NCBI GenBank assembly: GCA_947505245.1
Contig: CANNIZ010000043.1
Coordinates: 1-40,010, forward strand
DNA from: Pseudomonadota bacterium
GTDB taxonomy: Bacteria > Myxococcota_A > UBA796 > GCA-2862545
Direction of reading: 5' to 3'
DNA: 40,010 nt
Translations under genes and position numbers: made by a program
In this document: positions 33,758 to 40,010 of the stretch, piece by piece
How the letters are laid out: each line of letters opens with the position of its first letter
Numbering within the stretch: position 1 is the first letter of the stretch
The notes under the pieces: model-generated
Told to the model about the DNA's origin: nothing
The model's input: only the letters and a program-made list of their open reading frames with translations
Database searches by the model: none

Positions 33758-36700
33758 GGTTGGACCTCCGACGAGGGCAGCGGCAGCTCGTCCGAACCGT
33801 CAACACCCGAGGGGCCCCCCAGCACACTGGGCAGGAAGAACGTCTCCCCGGATTCGACTGCTTGAGCCTGTTTGGCGATGGTATTGGAGCGGAGCGCTTC
33901 GACGCGGACCGGGGAGTATCCGAGCGAGGCGAAGTCGAGCAGTCCGCTGTCCTCGGTGTGGCACAGCGAGCACTCGACCTTTGGCTTCTTCAGGTTGCCG
34001 TGCACGGTGGTGACAAGCGCCTTGCGCGCATCCACCGAAACTTCCGATCCGGGACCGCGGATCTGGTCGATCGCTTTCTGCTGCTCGGCGTCCGGCTTCC
34101 AGCGCCGACCCGTGTCGTCTGCGATCCCGATCTTCGTTCCGTACTCGCCGTGTCCGTGACGGTTGATGCGAGCCCGCATCGTTTCAATGACGCTTTCGTA
34201 CCTCACCCCGCCAACGCGGGACGCCGCCAGCGTCGTTTGCCAGCCCTTGAGCTCGGGGTCGGAGCCGGACTCCTCGACCGCGTCGCTGAGGGTGGCGATC
34301 ACCTGCTCGTCCCACGCCGCGGGGTGCTGGCCATTCGGGTGCACGGTCTCCAACAACGCCGCGAGGCGGAGCACGGCGGGCGGTTCCCGTCGGCTGCGAT
34401 CAGCAAGGTTGAGCCAACCCAGCTCGGTTCCGTGCAGGTCCTCATCGCGGTGGCAAGTCTGGCAGTCGATGAACGTGGTGTGCATGTTGAGGAACGCGCG
34501 CACTTCCTTGCGCTCACCGTGTGGCAGCGGCGAGTGGCAGCCGCTGGTCGTGCAGCTGTTCCCGGGATCGGGCTCGTACCACGACGGGATCGCGTGGAAA
34601 TGCGCGAGCGGTCCGCGTTGCAGCTCGTTGTGAGAGGCCCCGCCCTCACCGACCTTGTCGGACGACGCGGCGGTAAGGGTGGTGGCGTCCAGGCGCAGCG
34701 GCACTTCGTCCACCTGGATGGCCTGCTCCGGCCCGCTCAGCTGTCCGATCAGGAACCACAGCACAAACACGCCACACCCGCCCAGGACGACCGCCTGGAA
34801 CAGGGCATACGCACGCATCGCCAACCGCCGCAAGACGGCGACGAACCCGGTGGGGACTTCAACCTCAGGCGTCGCGACGCCGAGCTCTTTGGCAACTTCG
34901 CGGAGCAGACCCGCATGCGCCTCACCGAGCTCGGTGGGGGGCATGTCGCCGGTCAGGGACCCGAGGTTGAGCGGGAACACCGAAGGCGAGAACATGACGG
35001 CGAAGAAGTGGACCACCACCACGTAGATCAGGGCGAGGAACGCCTCATAACTGTGGATGATGTACGCGAAGTTCAGGGCCCGGCCGCCGAGGTACTCGGA
35101 GGCGAGGTCCTCGCGCCACAACATGGCCCCGCTGAGGCCGATGACCGCCATGCCCCAGAACACTGCAAGGTATTCGAACTTCTGCGCGAAGTGGTAGCGC
35201 CCCTGGAGCGGCCGGTGCTTGCGCAGACCGAACAGGTACATGATCGTCTGGATGTACTGGAGCACGTCGTTCGGGTGGATGACCAGCGGCCAATCCCACA
35301 CGACGTTCGCGGCGATGGCGAGCGACGAGCGATTCGGCGCCTCGGCGCGGAGGCGGCCGTAGTAGCTGCGCGCGCACACCACCAGGTAGCCGACGTGGTA
35401 CGCGAACGTGATGCTGATGATCGCGGCCGCGATCCGGTGGGCGACGCGCATGTTTCCGAGGCCACCGACCTGCTGCACCAGCGCGCCCAGTGCCTCGCTG
35501 TCCGAGAACTTCATCGGCAGGCCGGAGAGCACCAGCAGGAAGAATGATCCCACCAGCACCCAGTGCTGGAACCGCTCGTGGACGGTCAGGCGGGACATCC
35601 GCTTACGGCCGATGGGGTGGGCCTGCACGGCCTGGGCGAGCGCCGTGAGCTGGAGGTGCTCCTTGTGGAGGGGACGGAACGCTGCGTTGAGCGACTCCAT
35701 CACGACGACCATGAAGTCGAGCGTCATCTCGAAGAAGATCAGCAGGATGAAGCCCGTCGTGACCCAGAACTCGATCGTGTTGTCGCTGCGCTGCACGCGC
35801 ATGTGGACAGCCGCGTTGGACAGCGCGGGGGTGGCGTTGTCGTGGCACCCGAGGCTGCGACAGGTGAGCTGCTGGTTGTCCTTGTATGTGGTGGACTGCG
35901 GGTCTTTCGCCGCGAGCATCAGGTGCGGGTTGCCATCTTCCGAGGCGTGACAGTCCATACACGTCGGTGCGTCGAGCAGGCCGAGCGTGGACGCCTTGCC
36001 ATGGAAGCTCCGCATGTAGCTCGTGACCGCATCGTGCGTGCCATTCTTCGCGTTGAGCGCCGGGTCGCTGTGGCAAACCGCGCAGGTGCGAGCTGCCTCG
36101 CGAGCGGGTCGCTGGTCACCGAGTCGGCTGCCGACGTGGCGCAGGTAGTGCGAGGTGTCGACCGGAAGCGAGTCGTCGTGGCAGGTCTCGCACCGGACCG
36201 TGGGGTTCACGCCGCGGTGGAACGTGTCGGCGACAGCGGGCATCCGGTAGACCGGATCGTCGTGGCAATACAGACAGGCCGACTGCCCGTCGCGGAGCAG
36301 GGGCTCGGAGTAGGGTTGAGCCGCGAGGGTGGCTGCGTCGTGCACGCTCTTGGCGAGGCTCTCGGTGGGGCCGCGGTGGCTGAAGTCGACGGCGCTGCCC
36401 GAGCCGGTGACGAGGTGGCACGCCTCCGAGCAGTCGACGGAACCCACGTCGGCGTGGGGGATCTTCTCGACGGCGGCGCGGTCGTGGCAGCCGGTGCACG
36501 CAAGGCGCGTATGTGGACCGGCCCCGTCGGCCTGGAACCGTTCGCTCACGAAGAACAGGCGGAGGTCACCGGACGTCGCGTCCAGTCGAGCCAGGCCTGG
36601 GAACCGGTGGCAGAGCAGGCAGTTGTCCGGGTCGCTCGCCTCGATCGAGCGCGGGGGTGTCGCCGTCGCAGCGTCGTCAGGTGGGCTCGCGACCGGAGGT

Positions 36701-36798
36701 GTTGGTTCGCTGGGTTCTTGCGCCCACGCGGTGCCGCCCGAGATGGTCAGCGCCGCCGTGACCATAAACACGAGCCACATGCAATTTCGACGAAACAT
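33754..36798 (-). CDS. Membrane cytochrome b with multihaem c domains at both ends
   Basis: A 1014-residue protein. Signal peptide (1-26), then an N-terminal periplasmic domain with eight haem motifs: six CXXCH, one CX3CH (Cys123, CSEACH) and one CX4CH (Cys313, CRSLGCH). Residues 344-685 hold six membrane helices of the HydC/FdnI/thiosulfate-reductase cytochrome b type, with candidate haem-b histidines in VHERFQHW, RVAHRI, FAYHVGY, IIHSYEA and VVVHFF. A C-terminal periplasmic domain has three more motifs (CX4CH at Cys749, CQTCH, CSLCH). Six helices put both ends in the periplasm. The N-terminal plus b layout resembles Geobacter CbcL; the C-terminal haem domain is extra. Likely role: quinol oxidation feeding the 16-haem partner (inference). 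ATG at 36798 has GGAG five bases upstream. Confidence 0.88.
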   Translation of the reverse strand: MFRRNCMWLVFMVTAALTISGGTAWAQEPSEPTPPVASPPDDAATATPPRSIEASDPDNCLLCHRFPGLARLDATSGDLRLFFVSERFQADGAGPHTRLACTGCHDRAAVEKIPHADVGSVDCSEACHLVTGSGSAVDFSHRGPTESLAKSVHDAATLAAQPYSEPLLRDGQSACLYCHDDPVYRMPAVADTFHRGVNPTVRCETCHDDSLPVDTSHYLRHVGSRLGDQRPAREAARTCAVCHSDPALNAKNGTHDAVTSYMRSFHGKASTLGLLDAPTCMDCHASEDGNPHLMLAAKDPQSTTYKDNQQLTCRSLGCHDNATPALSNAAVHMRVQRSDNTIEFWVTTGFILLIFFEMTLDFMVVVMESLNAAFRPLHKEHLQLTALAQAVQAHPIGRKRMSRLTVHERFQHWVLVGSFFLLVLSGLPMKFSDSEALGALVQQVGGLGNMRVAHRIAAAIISITFAYHVGYLVVCARSYYGRLRAEAPNRSSLAIAANVVWDWPLVIHPNDVLQYIQTIMYLFGLRKHRPLQGRYHFAQKFEYLAVFWGMAVIGLSGAMLWREDLASEYLGGRALNFAYIIHSYEAFLALIYVVVVHFFAVMFSPSVFPLNLGSLTGDMPPTELGEAHAGLLREVAKELGVATPEVEVPTGFVAVLRRLAMRAYALFQAVVLGGCGVFVLWFLIGQLSGPEQAIQVDEVPLRLDATTLTAASSDKVGEGGASHNELQRGPLAHFHAIPSWYEPDPGNSCTTSGCHSPLPHGERKEVRAFLNMHTTFIDCQTCHRDEDLHGTELGWLNLADRSRREPPAVLRLAALLETVHPNGQHPAAWDEQVIATLSDAVEESGSDPELKGWQTTLAASRVGGVRYESVIETMRARINRHGHGEYGTKIGIADDTGRRWKPDAEQQKAIDQIRGPGSEVSVDARKALVTTVHGNLKKPKVECSLCHTEDSGLLDFASLGYSPVRVEALRSNTIAKQAQAVESGETFFLPSVLGGPSGVDGSDELPLPSSEVQP

Positions 36799-37148
36799 GC
36801 GAACTCCGAGCCCTGACCGGCAACTTGCGAGGTCTTGGACCTATGGCGATACCCCCAAGAGGTCAAGGTCGCCGAAGGGCCTCGGCGGGCCGCCCGCGCC
36901 ACTGTCAACGCCGACAATCGTATGTGCTGTGGCGGCGTCGACAGGGGATGGACAACGTTTATCCCTGTGGACTGCGCGGTTTCGCTCGACGGCCGCGTCT
37001 GGGGGCTGTCGCGGGCGTGTAGTTGTGCGACAGACGTTGATGCATAAGTCCTATTTGAGGCTGGAAACTTGGCCGCACGTCTCCGGATGCCTCACGACGT
37101 GGCACCCGACGTCGGATTGGCCGTGTGGGTCGCCGCCTTACCCTTCCA
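36799..37148. other. Intergenic region upstream of the cytochrome operon
   Basis: About 350 bases without a convincing gene. Two inverted repeats are visible: ACAGGGGAT (36941-36949) with ATCCCTGT (36961-36968), and CTGTCGC (37006-37012) with GCGACAG (37027-37033, loop 14). They may be operator or leader structures of the minus-strand cytochrome operon. No clear sigma-70 or sigma-54 promoter could be assigned by eye. Confidence 0.5.
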
Positions 37149-37739
37149 TCACCCACCGGTGAAGCCCACGAGGATCCCGATCCCCGGTCCGGCGACGAAA
37201 TTCCACATCGCGACGCACGGCTCGGTCGACGAAGCCTCGCAACCTGGCGTGCTGTACGACGCGATTCCGGTCCGCGTCTCGAGGAGCGCAAACGGTCGCA
37301 CTCCGGCCTTGCCGCGGGCGACTGCCACCGCGGATCTCAGCGTCGGCGACGTATAGGTGACGAGATGGTGCGTGTCGGTGTGCGCCGGCACGAACGCCCA
37401 GCCGCCGCCCCATTCGAGCCAGAGATCGGTGCGCTGGCGCTCAGTCGGGCCGAGCTTCGTGCGCGCGCCGACCTGCAGATCAAGCCGGGCAGCCGTGATC
37501 GCCTCGAATCGATCACCATGCCAGGACCACGACCGGTAAAAGACGTCGCCCTGGACGCCGACTTGCCAACGGGTCCGGCCTCCGCCAAGTGCTATCGCTG
37601 TCCGCAGCGTCGGCTCGGGAAATCTGTGCGCGGCGAGCCCCACGAACTGCCACGCAGGCGCGTTGAGCGGCCACAGCCCCGCGGCGACGTCGACCGTCGG
37701 GGCGGCGAAAGCTACGGCGGCAAGGGCGAGCCAGAGCAT
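37149..37739 (-). CDS. Secreted protein of barrel-like character, unknown
   Basis: A 196-residue protein with a clear signal peptide (MLWLALAAVAFAAPTV, cleavage after AFA). The rest alternates short amphipathic strands rich in Gly and aromatic residues (TRWQVGVQGDVFYRSW, ARLDLQVGARTKLG, LRSAVAVARGKAGVRP, FVAGPGIGILVGFTGG), which suggests a small outer-membrane barrel. One Cys pair lies near the end (PGCEASSTEPCVAM). I recognise no family. It ends about 350 bases before the cytochrome operon on the same strand, so it is unlikely to be in that operon. The start ATG is at 37739. Confidence 0.6.
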   Translation of the reverse strand: MLWLALAAVAFAAPTVDVAAGLWPLNAPAWQFVGLAAHRFPEPTLRTAIALGGGRTRWQVGVQGDVFYRSWSWHGDRFEAITAARLDLQVGARTKLGPTERQRTDLWLEWGGGWAFVPAHTDTHHLVTYTSPTLRSAVAVARGKAGVRPFALLETRTGIASYSTPGCEASSTEPCVAMWNFVAGPGIGILVGFTGG

Positions 37740-37769
37740 TGAATCCGTCCAGCCTTAGCCTTGATGCCA

Positions 37770-37785
37770 ACGCCCGAAGGGGCGT
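37770..37785. repeat. Hairpin at the left end of direct repeat copy 1
   Basis: ACGCCC, loop GAAG, GGGCGT. The equivalent hairpin at copy 2 is GACGCT, loop CAAA, AGCGTC (38590-38605). At the equivalent stem position a C-G pair in copy 1 is a T-A pair in copy 2, so pairing is kept while the bases differ. Confidence 0.65.
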
Positions 37786-38002
37786 CCCCGGTGGAGTCGT
37801 AAGCAGAACTCGTCAGATCGAGTTTACTCTGGTTCGCAAAGTAGCCCCGGAGCGGGTGATCGTCGAACGTAAGCCCGCCGGCTGGAGGGCTCGCGATTGG
37901 CGCCGGATGCTCGACGAGGGCGTTTACCGGACGCAGTCCGATCTCGCGCGTGCCGAGGGCGTGTCGACCGCGGCGGTGAGCATCGCGCTCGGGAAGCTGC
38001 GC
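37782..38002 (+). repeat. 221-bp direct repeat, copy 1
   Basis: Matches 38601-38821 (offset 819) with only four mismatches that I can find. The two copies flank the ParE-type toxin-antitoxin genes. The repeat contains the coding part for a small helix-turn-helix peptide. Confidence 0.95.
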
Positions 38003-38017
38003 TCCGACTTGACCTGA
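37856..38017 (+). CDS. Small helix-turn-helix peptide, repeat copy 1 (possible fragment)
   Basis: An open frame whose conserved part reads KPAGWRARDWRRMLDEGVYR, then QSDLARAEGVSTAAVSIALGKLR, a good helix-turn-helix of the kind found at the ends of serine recombinases and some regulators. The frame stays open upstream to a TTG at 37739, but codon use there looks atypical and that start overlaps the divergent gene. I give the internal GTG at 37856. It may be a small real gene or a remnant of a recombinase C-terminus. Copy 2 is at 38675. Confidence 0.35.
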   Translation: MIVERKPAGWRARDWRRMLDEGVYRTQSDLARAEGVSTAAVSIALGKLRSDLT

Positions 38018-38031
38018 GATAGGCTCTTAGC

Positions 38032-38259
38032 ATGTCCATTCGCGCATCCGTCACGGCCGGCCGCCTGGTCGTCGATCAGAAGACCGACCTCCCGGAAGGC
38101 ACCGTTCTCGACTTGGTGCTCGACGACGAGGGCGACTCTTTGGACGAGGGTGAACGCGCGGCTCTGGAGCGTGCGCTCCGTGCGTCGCAAGACGACGCCC
38201 TGCTGGGCCGCCTGCGTCCCGCCAGCGAACTCCTGCGGGAGCTGCGCGCGCGTCGATGA
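38032..38259 (+). CDS. Antitoxin-like protein of a ParE-type module
   Basis: A 75-residue acidic protein: an N-terminal strand pair (IRASVTAGRLVVDQKTDLPE, then LDLVLDDEG) of AbrB-like or Phd-like look, then a helix (ERAALERALRASQDDALLG) and a basic tail LLRELRARR. Its TGA overlaps the ATG of a ParE/RelE-type toxin (ATGA), the usual order for type II modules. The N-terminal part would bind DNA and the tail the toxin (inferred from the module type). It starts 30 bases after direct repeat copy 1. The exact antitoxin family is not recognised. Confidence 0.7.
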   Translation: MSIRASVTAGRLVVDQKTDLPEGTVLDLVLDDEGDSLDEGERAALERALRASQDDALLGRLRPASELLRELRARR

Positions 38260-38549
38260 GCGTTTGCACGACGGCGACCTGCGAAACGCAGATCACGTTG
38301 ATCGATGCGTGGTGGCGTTTGAATCGTCCCAAGGCGCCTGATCTCTTTCTGGACGAGTTGGCCGATACCTTTGCGCTGATCGACAGCGCGCCGCAGCTCG
38401 GCCGGCCTTGGACTTCGACCGAGGTGCCTGGCCTGCGGCGGGTCGTCATGCGGGCGACGCGGTACCACGTCTATTACCGTCAGGACGACGATGACGTCGT
38501 GGTCCTGGCCGTGTGGAGTGCCGTCCGAGGTCGCGGCCCACTATTGTAG
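38256..38549 (+). CDS. parE: ParE/RelE-superfamily toxin
   Basis: A 97-residue protein with the RelE/ParE fold pattern: helix RLNRPKAPDLFLDELADTFA, then LIDSAPQLGRPW, a conserved basic strand GLRRVVMRATRYHVYYRQ and the final strands VVVLAVWSAVRGRGPLL. ParE relatives poison DNA gyrase and RelE relatives cut mRNA on the ribosome. The R-x-x-x-Y-H-V-Y-Y strand and the C-terminal W-x-A-x-R-G-R-G-P motif favour the ParE branch. It is translationally coupled to the antitoxin and lies between the two direct repeats. Confidence 0.82.
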   Translation: MSVCTTATCETQITLIDAWWRLNRPKAPDLFLDELADTFALIDSAPQLGRPWTSTEVPGLRRVVMRATRYHVYYRQDDDDVVVLAVWSAVRGRGPLL

Positions 38550-38600
38550 CTGGATCGGCCGGTTCCGGTGTGGGAAACGATCTGCCCTTGACGCTCAAAA

Positions 38601-38821
38601 GCGTCCCCGGTGGGGTCGTAGGCAGAACTCGTCAGATCGAGTTTACTCTGGTTCGCAAAGTAGCCCCGGAGCGGGTGATCGTCGAACGTAAGCCCGCCGG
38701 CTGGAGGGCTCGCGATTGGCACCGGATGCTCGACGAGGGCGTTTACCGGACGCAGTCCGATCTCGCGCGTGCCGAGGGCGTGTCGACCGCGGCGGTGAGC
38801 ATCGCGCTCGGGAAGCTCCGC
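38601..38821 (+). repeat. 221-bp direct repeat, copy 2
   Basis: Second copy of 37782-38002. Differences: two in the first 30 bases, one at GCACCGG against GCGCCGG, and one near the 3' end. It begins 51 bases after the toxin gene. Confidence 0.95.
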
Positions 38822-38830
38822 AGGGGCTGA
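38675..38830 (+). CDS. Small helix-turn-helix peptide, repeat copy 2 (possible fragment)
   Basis: Same peptide as copy 1 with Trp-His (DWHRML) in place of Trp-Arg and a different end (LGKLRRG). The reading frame is intact in both copies; of the four substitutions one is silent (the last, in the LGKL leucine codon) and none introduces a stop, which weakly supports a translated product. Start uncertain, as for copy 1. Confidence 0.35.
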   Translation: MIVERKPAGWRARDWHRMLDEGVYRTQSDLARAEGVSTAAVSIALGKLRRG

Positions 38831-38876
38831 TCGGTAGCTGCGCGAGCATCACAAACGCCGTGGTACCCTTCCTCGT

Positions 38877-39941
38877 ATGGCGAAACAGTACGGCGATCCG
38901 ATGGTCGAGTCTTGCCCTCCTGAGGCCGAGCTCCTCGAGCCCGAGGAGTGCGACGAACAGTCCCTTCTGGGCAATGCCGCCGTCGCCGAACGGCTTCCAG
39001 CATGCCCACCAGAGGAACCCTCGGACCTGCTGGCACACGAGTCGGCGCAACCCGAAGCGCTCGACAAGGGTGAGAAGTACTGCGTGAGGGAGGGCGACAC
39101 GATCGCCTCTATCGCCGAGAACGAGACGGGGGATGCGACAGACGCACTGCGGATCGCGGCGGCAAATCCGTCACATGTCGGGCCCCAGGGCGAAGTCACG
39201 CCAGGCGACACCCTGTGGATCCCGCCACACGACACCGAGAACGGCCTGCGGCGCGGAGCGATCCGCGCCATGGCGCGCGTGAATTCCGGCGGCGTTCAGT
39301 ATCCGACGGAGTCATTGGATCTTGGCAACGGCGAGGAGATGCACCCGGGTGGCTACACGAACCCCGACTACTGGGAACCCGCCGGGGAGCTGGAGGTACG
39401 GTTGAGGCACGGCAAGAGCGCGTCTCAAGGCGTGCGGAGCCTGATTTCCGGACCGACGCGTTGTGATTGTGCGGTCGCGCTGCATGCCGTTCAGGCGTCC
39501 TCGATCCTCCGGGTCGTCGGCGCGGAGGCCTTCGACGCGCGGTTTGGCGCGGAGGGAAAGAACAACCAGGACCTGATTCTCGGCGGAGGCATGGATGGTG
39601 GGCTGCATGACTTCGTGAGCAAGGTCCCCCTCGAAGATCCTGCCATGCAGCTCCAGGAGGGCGATCAGGTCTACTTCGAGAACAGCCCCGTGTACCGGAA
39701 GAAGCACCCGGCGGGGTTCTGGCAGGGAGAGAACGCCGTGGTCGTAGGAAAGAACGGCAAAGGCGAGTGGTTGTTCTCGGGGTTCGGGGCGGTGAAAAAG
39801 ACCGACAAGGAAATGCGTGTTGAACTCGCCGAGGCCCTGAACGCACCGCCAGACGAAGCGGATCGAGAGCATCCCGACTATGAACCTGCGTTCGATCGTA
39901 AGCTCCGTCGCAACCCCAGCCGCGAGCGCCGGGACCGTTGA
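38877..39941 (+). CDS. LysM protein with Tgl-like protein-glutamine gamma-glutamyltransferase domain
   Basis: A 354-residue protein without signal peptide. Residues 25-40 (DEQSLLGNAAVAERL) resemble the short 'LGN-AV' helix seen in secreted toxin and contractile-injection proteins. A LysM domain lies at about 66-117 (YCVREGDTIASIAENETGDA, then TPGDTLWIPP). Residues 190-305 match Bacillus Tgl transglutaminase: DCAVALHAVQASSILRVVGA with Cys198 at the place of catalytic C116, GDQVYFEN, and WQGENAVVVG with Glu285 at the place of E187. Tgl crosslinks Gln and Lys side chains in spore coats; here a cargo or effector that modifies proteins after LysM-guided peptidoglycan binding is more likely (inference). 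It lies 55 bases after repeat copy 2, with a gene starting 32 bases downstream that might be an immunity protein. Confidence 0.75.
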   Translation: MAKQYGDPMVESCPPEAELLEPEECDEQSLLGNAAVAERLPACPPEEPSDLLAHESAQPEALDKGEKYCVREGDTIASIAENETGDATDALRIAAANPSHVGPQGEVTPGDTLWIPPHDTENGLRRGAIRAMARVNSGGVQYPTESLDLGNGEEMHPGGYTNPDYWEPAGELEVRLRHGKSASQGVRSLISGPTRCDCAVALHAVQASSILRVVGAEAFDARFGAEGKNNQDLILGGGMDGGLHDFVSKVPLEDPAMQLQEGDQVYFENSPVYRKKHPAGFWQGENAVVVGKNGKGEWLFSGFGAVKKTDKEMRVELAEALNAPPDEADREHPDYEPAFDRKLRRNPSRERRDR

Positions 39942-39948
39942 ATACGTG

Positions 39949-39969
39949 ACCTCCTGAAACCAGGGAGGT
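39949..39969 (+). promoter_or_regulatory. Hairpin that contains a Shine-Dalgarno sequence
   Basis: ACCTCCTG (39949-39956), loop AAAC, CAGGGAGGT (39961-39969): eight pairs with one bulged G. The 3' arm is the GGGAGG ribosome site of the next gene, so the hairpin would hide it. Alternatively it is the 3' end of the LysM/Tgl message. Confidence 0.5.
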
Positions 39970-39973
39970 GACC

Positions 39974-40010
39974 GTGAACTACTTGCCCGTGAACGAGGGT
40001 CGCTGGGACC
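39974..40010 (+). CDS. Start of a further gene (partial)
   Basis: GTG at 39974 follows GGGAGG at a spacing of about five bases and opens a frame reading MNYLPVNEGRWD to the window edge. Too short to identify. By position it could be co-transcribed with the LysM/Tgl gene. Confidence 0.5.
   Translation, partial: MNYLPVNEGRWD

Noticed and set aside
31235..36816. Several plus-strand frames of 400-620 codons opposite the cytochrome genes
   Set aside because: The minus strand carries 27 haem motifs in two overlapping frames; the plus-strand frames have none and no domains.
37782..38821. Direct repeats considered as insertion-sequence ends or attachment sites
   Set aside because: No transposase or integrase between them, copies are direct and not inverted, and no target duplication is visible, so only a repeat is annotated.

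Overview
The window is GC-rich DNA that uses GTG and TTG starts freely and packs genes with 4-base stop/start overlaps. The gene set suggests a member of the Myxococcota (former Deltaproteobacteria) or a close relative: a TIGR02147/DUF4423-type protein end, a MopE-type metal-binding repeat lipoprotein, a myxobacterial-type outer-membrane barrel protein, a long TamB protein and large multihaem cytochromes. No single gene proves the assignment, so it is an inference from family distribution.

Left part (1-7342): a truncated TIGR02147-like gene; a minus-strand MNT nucleotidyltransferase/HEPN toxin-antitoxin pair; a small Cys-rich lipoprotein; an alpha/beta hydrolase; a degenerate FHA-domain membrane protein; two adjacent genes carrying three FKBP prolyl isomerase domains; then glyA, nrdR and ribD. 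A perfect 13-bp hairpin separates ribD from the convergent tamB. Middle part (7343-20173): tamB (minus), then a plus-strand run of a MopE-repeat/C-type lectin lipoprotein, dnaE, an LPP20-like secreted protein, lipB and a two-barrel protein without a visible signal peptide. At 20174-20584 there is a hairpin, a 41-bp tandem repeat and tRNA-Val(GAC).

At 20618-21655 a textbook cobalamin riboswitch lies in front of a lipoprotein made of two copies of a roughly 110-residue domain. A perfect hairpin sits directly before the Shine-Dalgarno sequence. This is the best candidate for an undescribed system: a B12-repressible cell-surface lipoprotein that is neither BtuB nor a biosynthetic enzyme. Divergent from it run thiL, two CNNM/CBS (HlyC/CorC-type) genes and a small membrane/zinc-ribbon protein.

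Right part (25337-36798, all minus strand) holds two redox/metal modules. The first is a cusCBA copper/silver-type RND efflux operon whose CusA carries an unusual Gly/Ser/Met-rich insertion of about 80 residues. The second is a two-gene respiratory operon: a membrane cytochrome b with multihaem c domains fused to both ends, followed by an NHL-propeller protein with 16 CXXCH motifs. Together these look like a quinol-to-periplasm or quinol-to-outside electron conduit. The window ends in an accessory patch (37739-40010): near-identical 221-bp direct repeats flanking a ParE-type toxin-antitoxin module, then a LysM protein with a Tgl-like transglutaminase domain, and the start of one more gene whose ribosome binding site lies in a hairpin.
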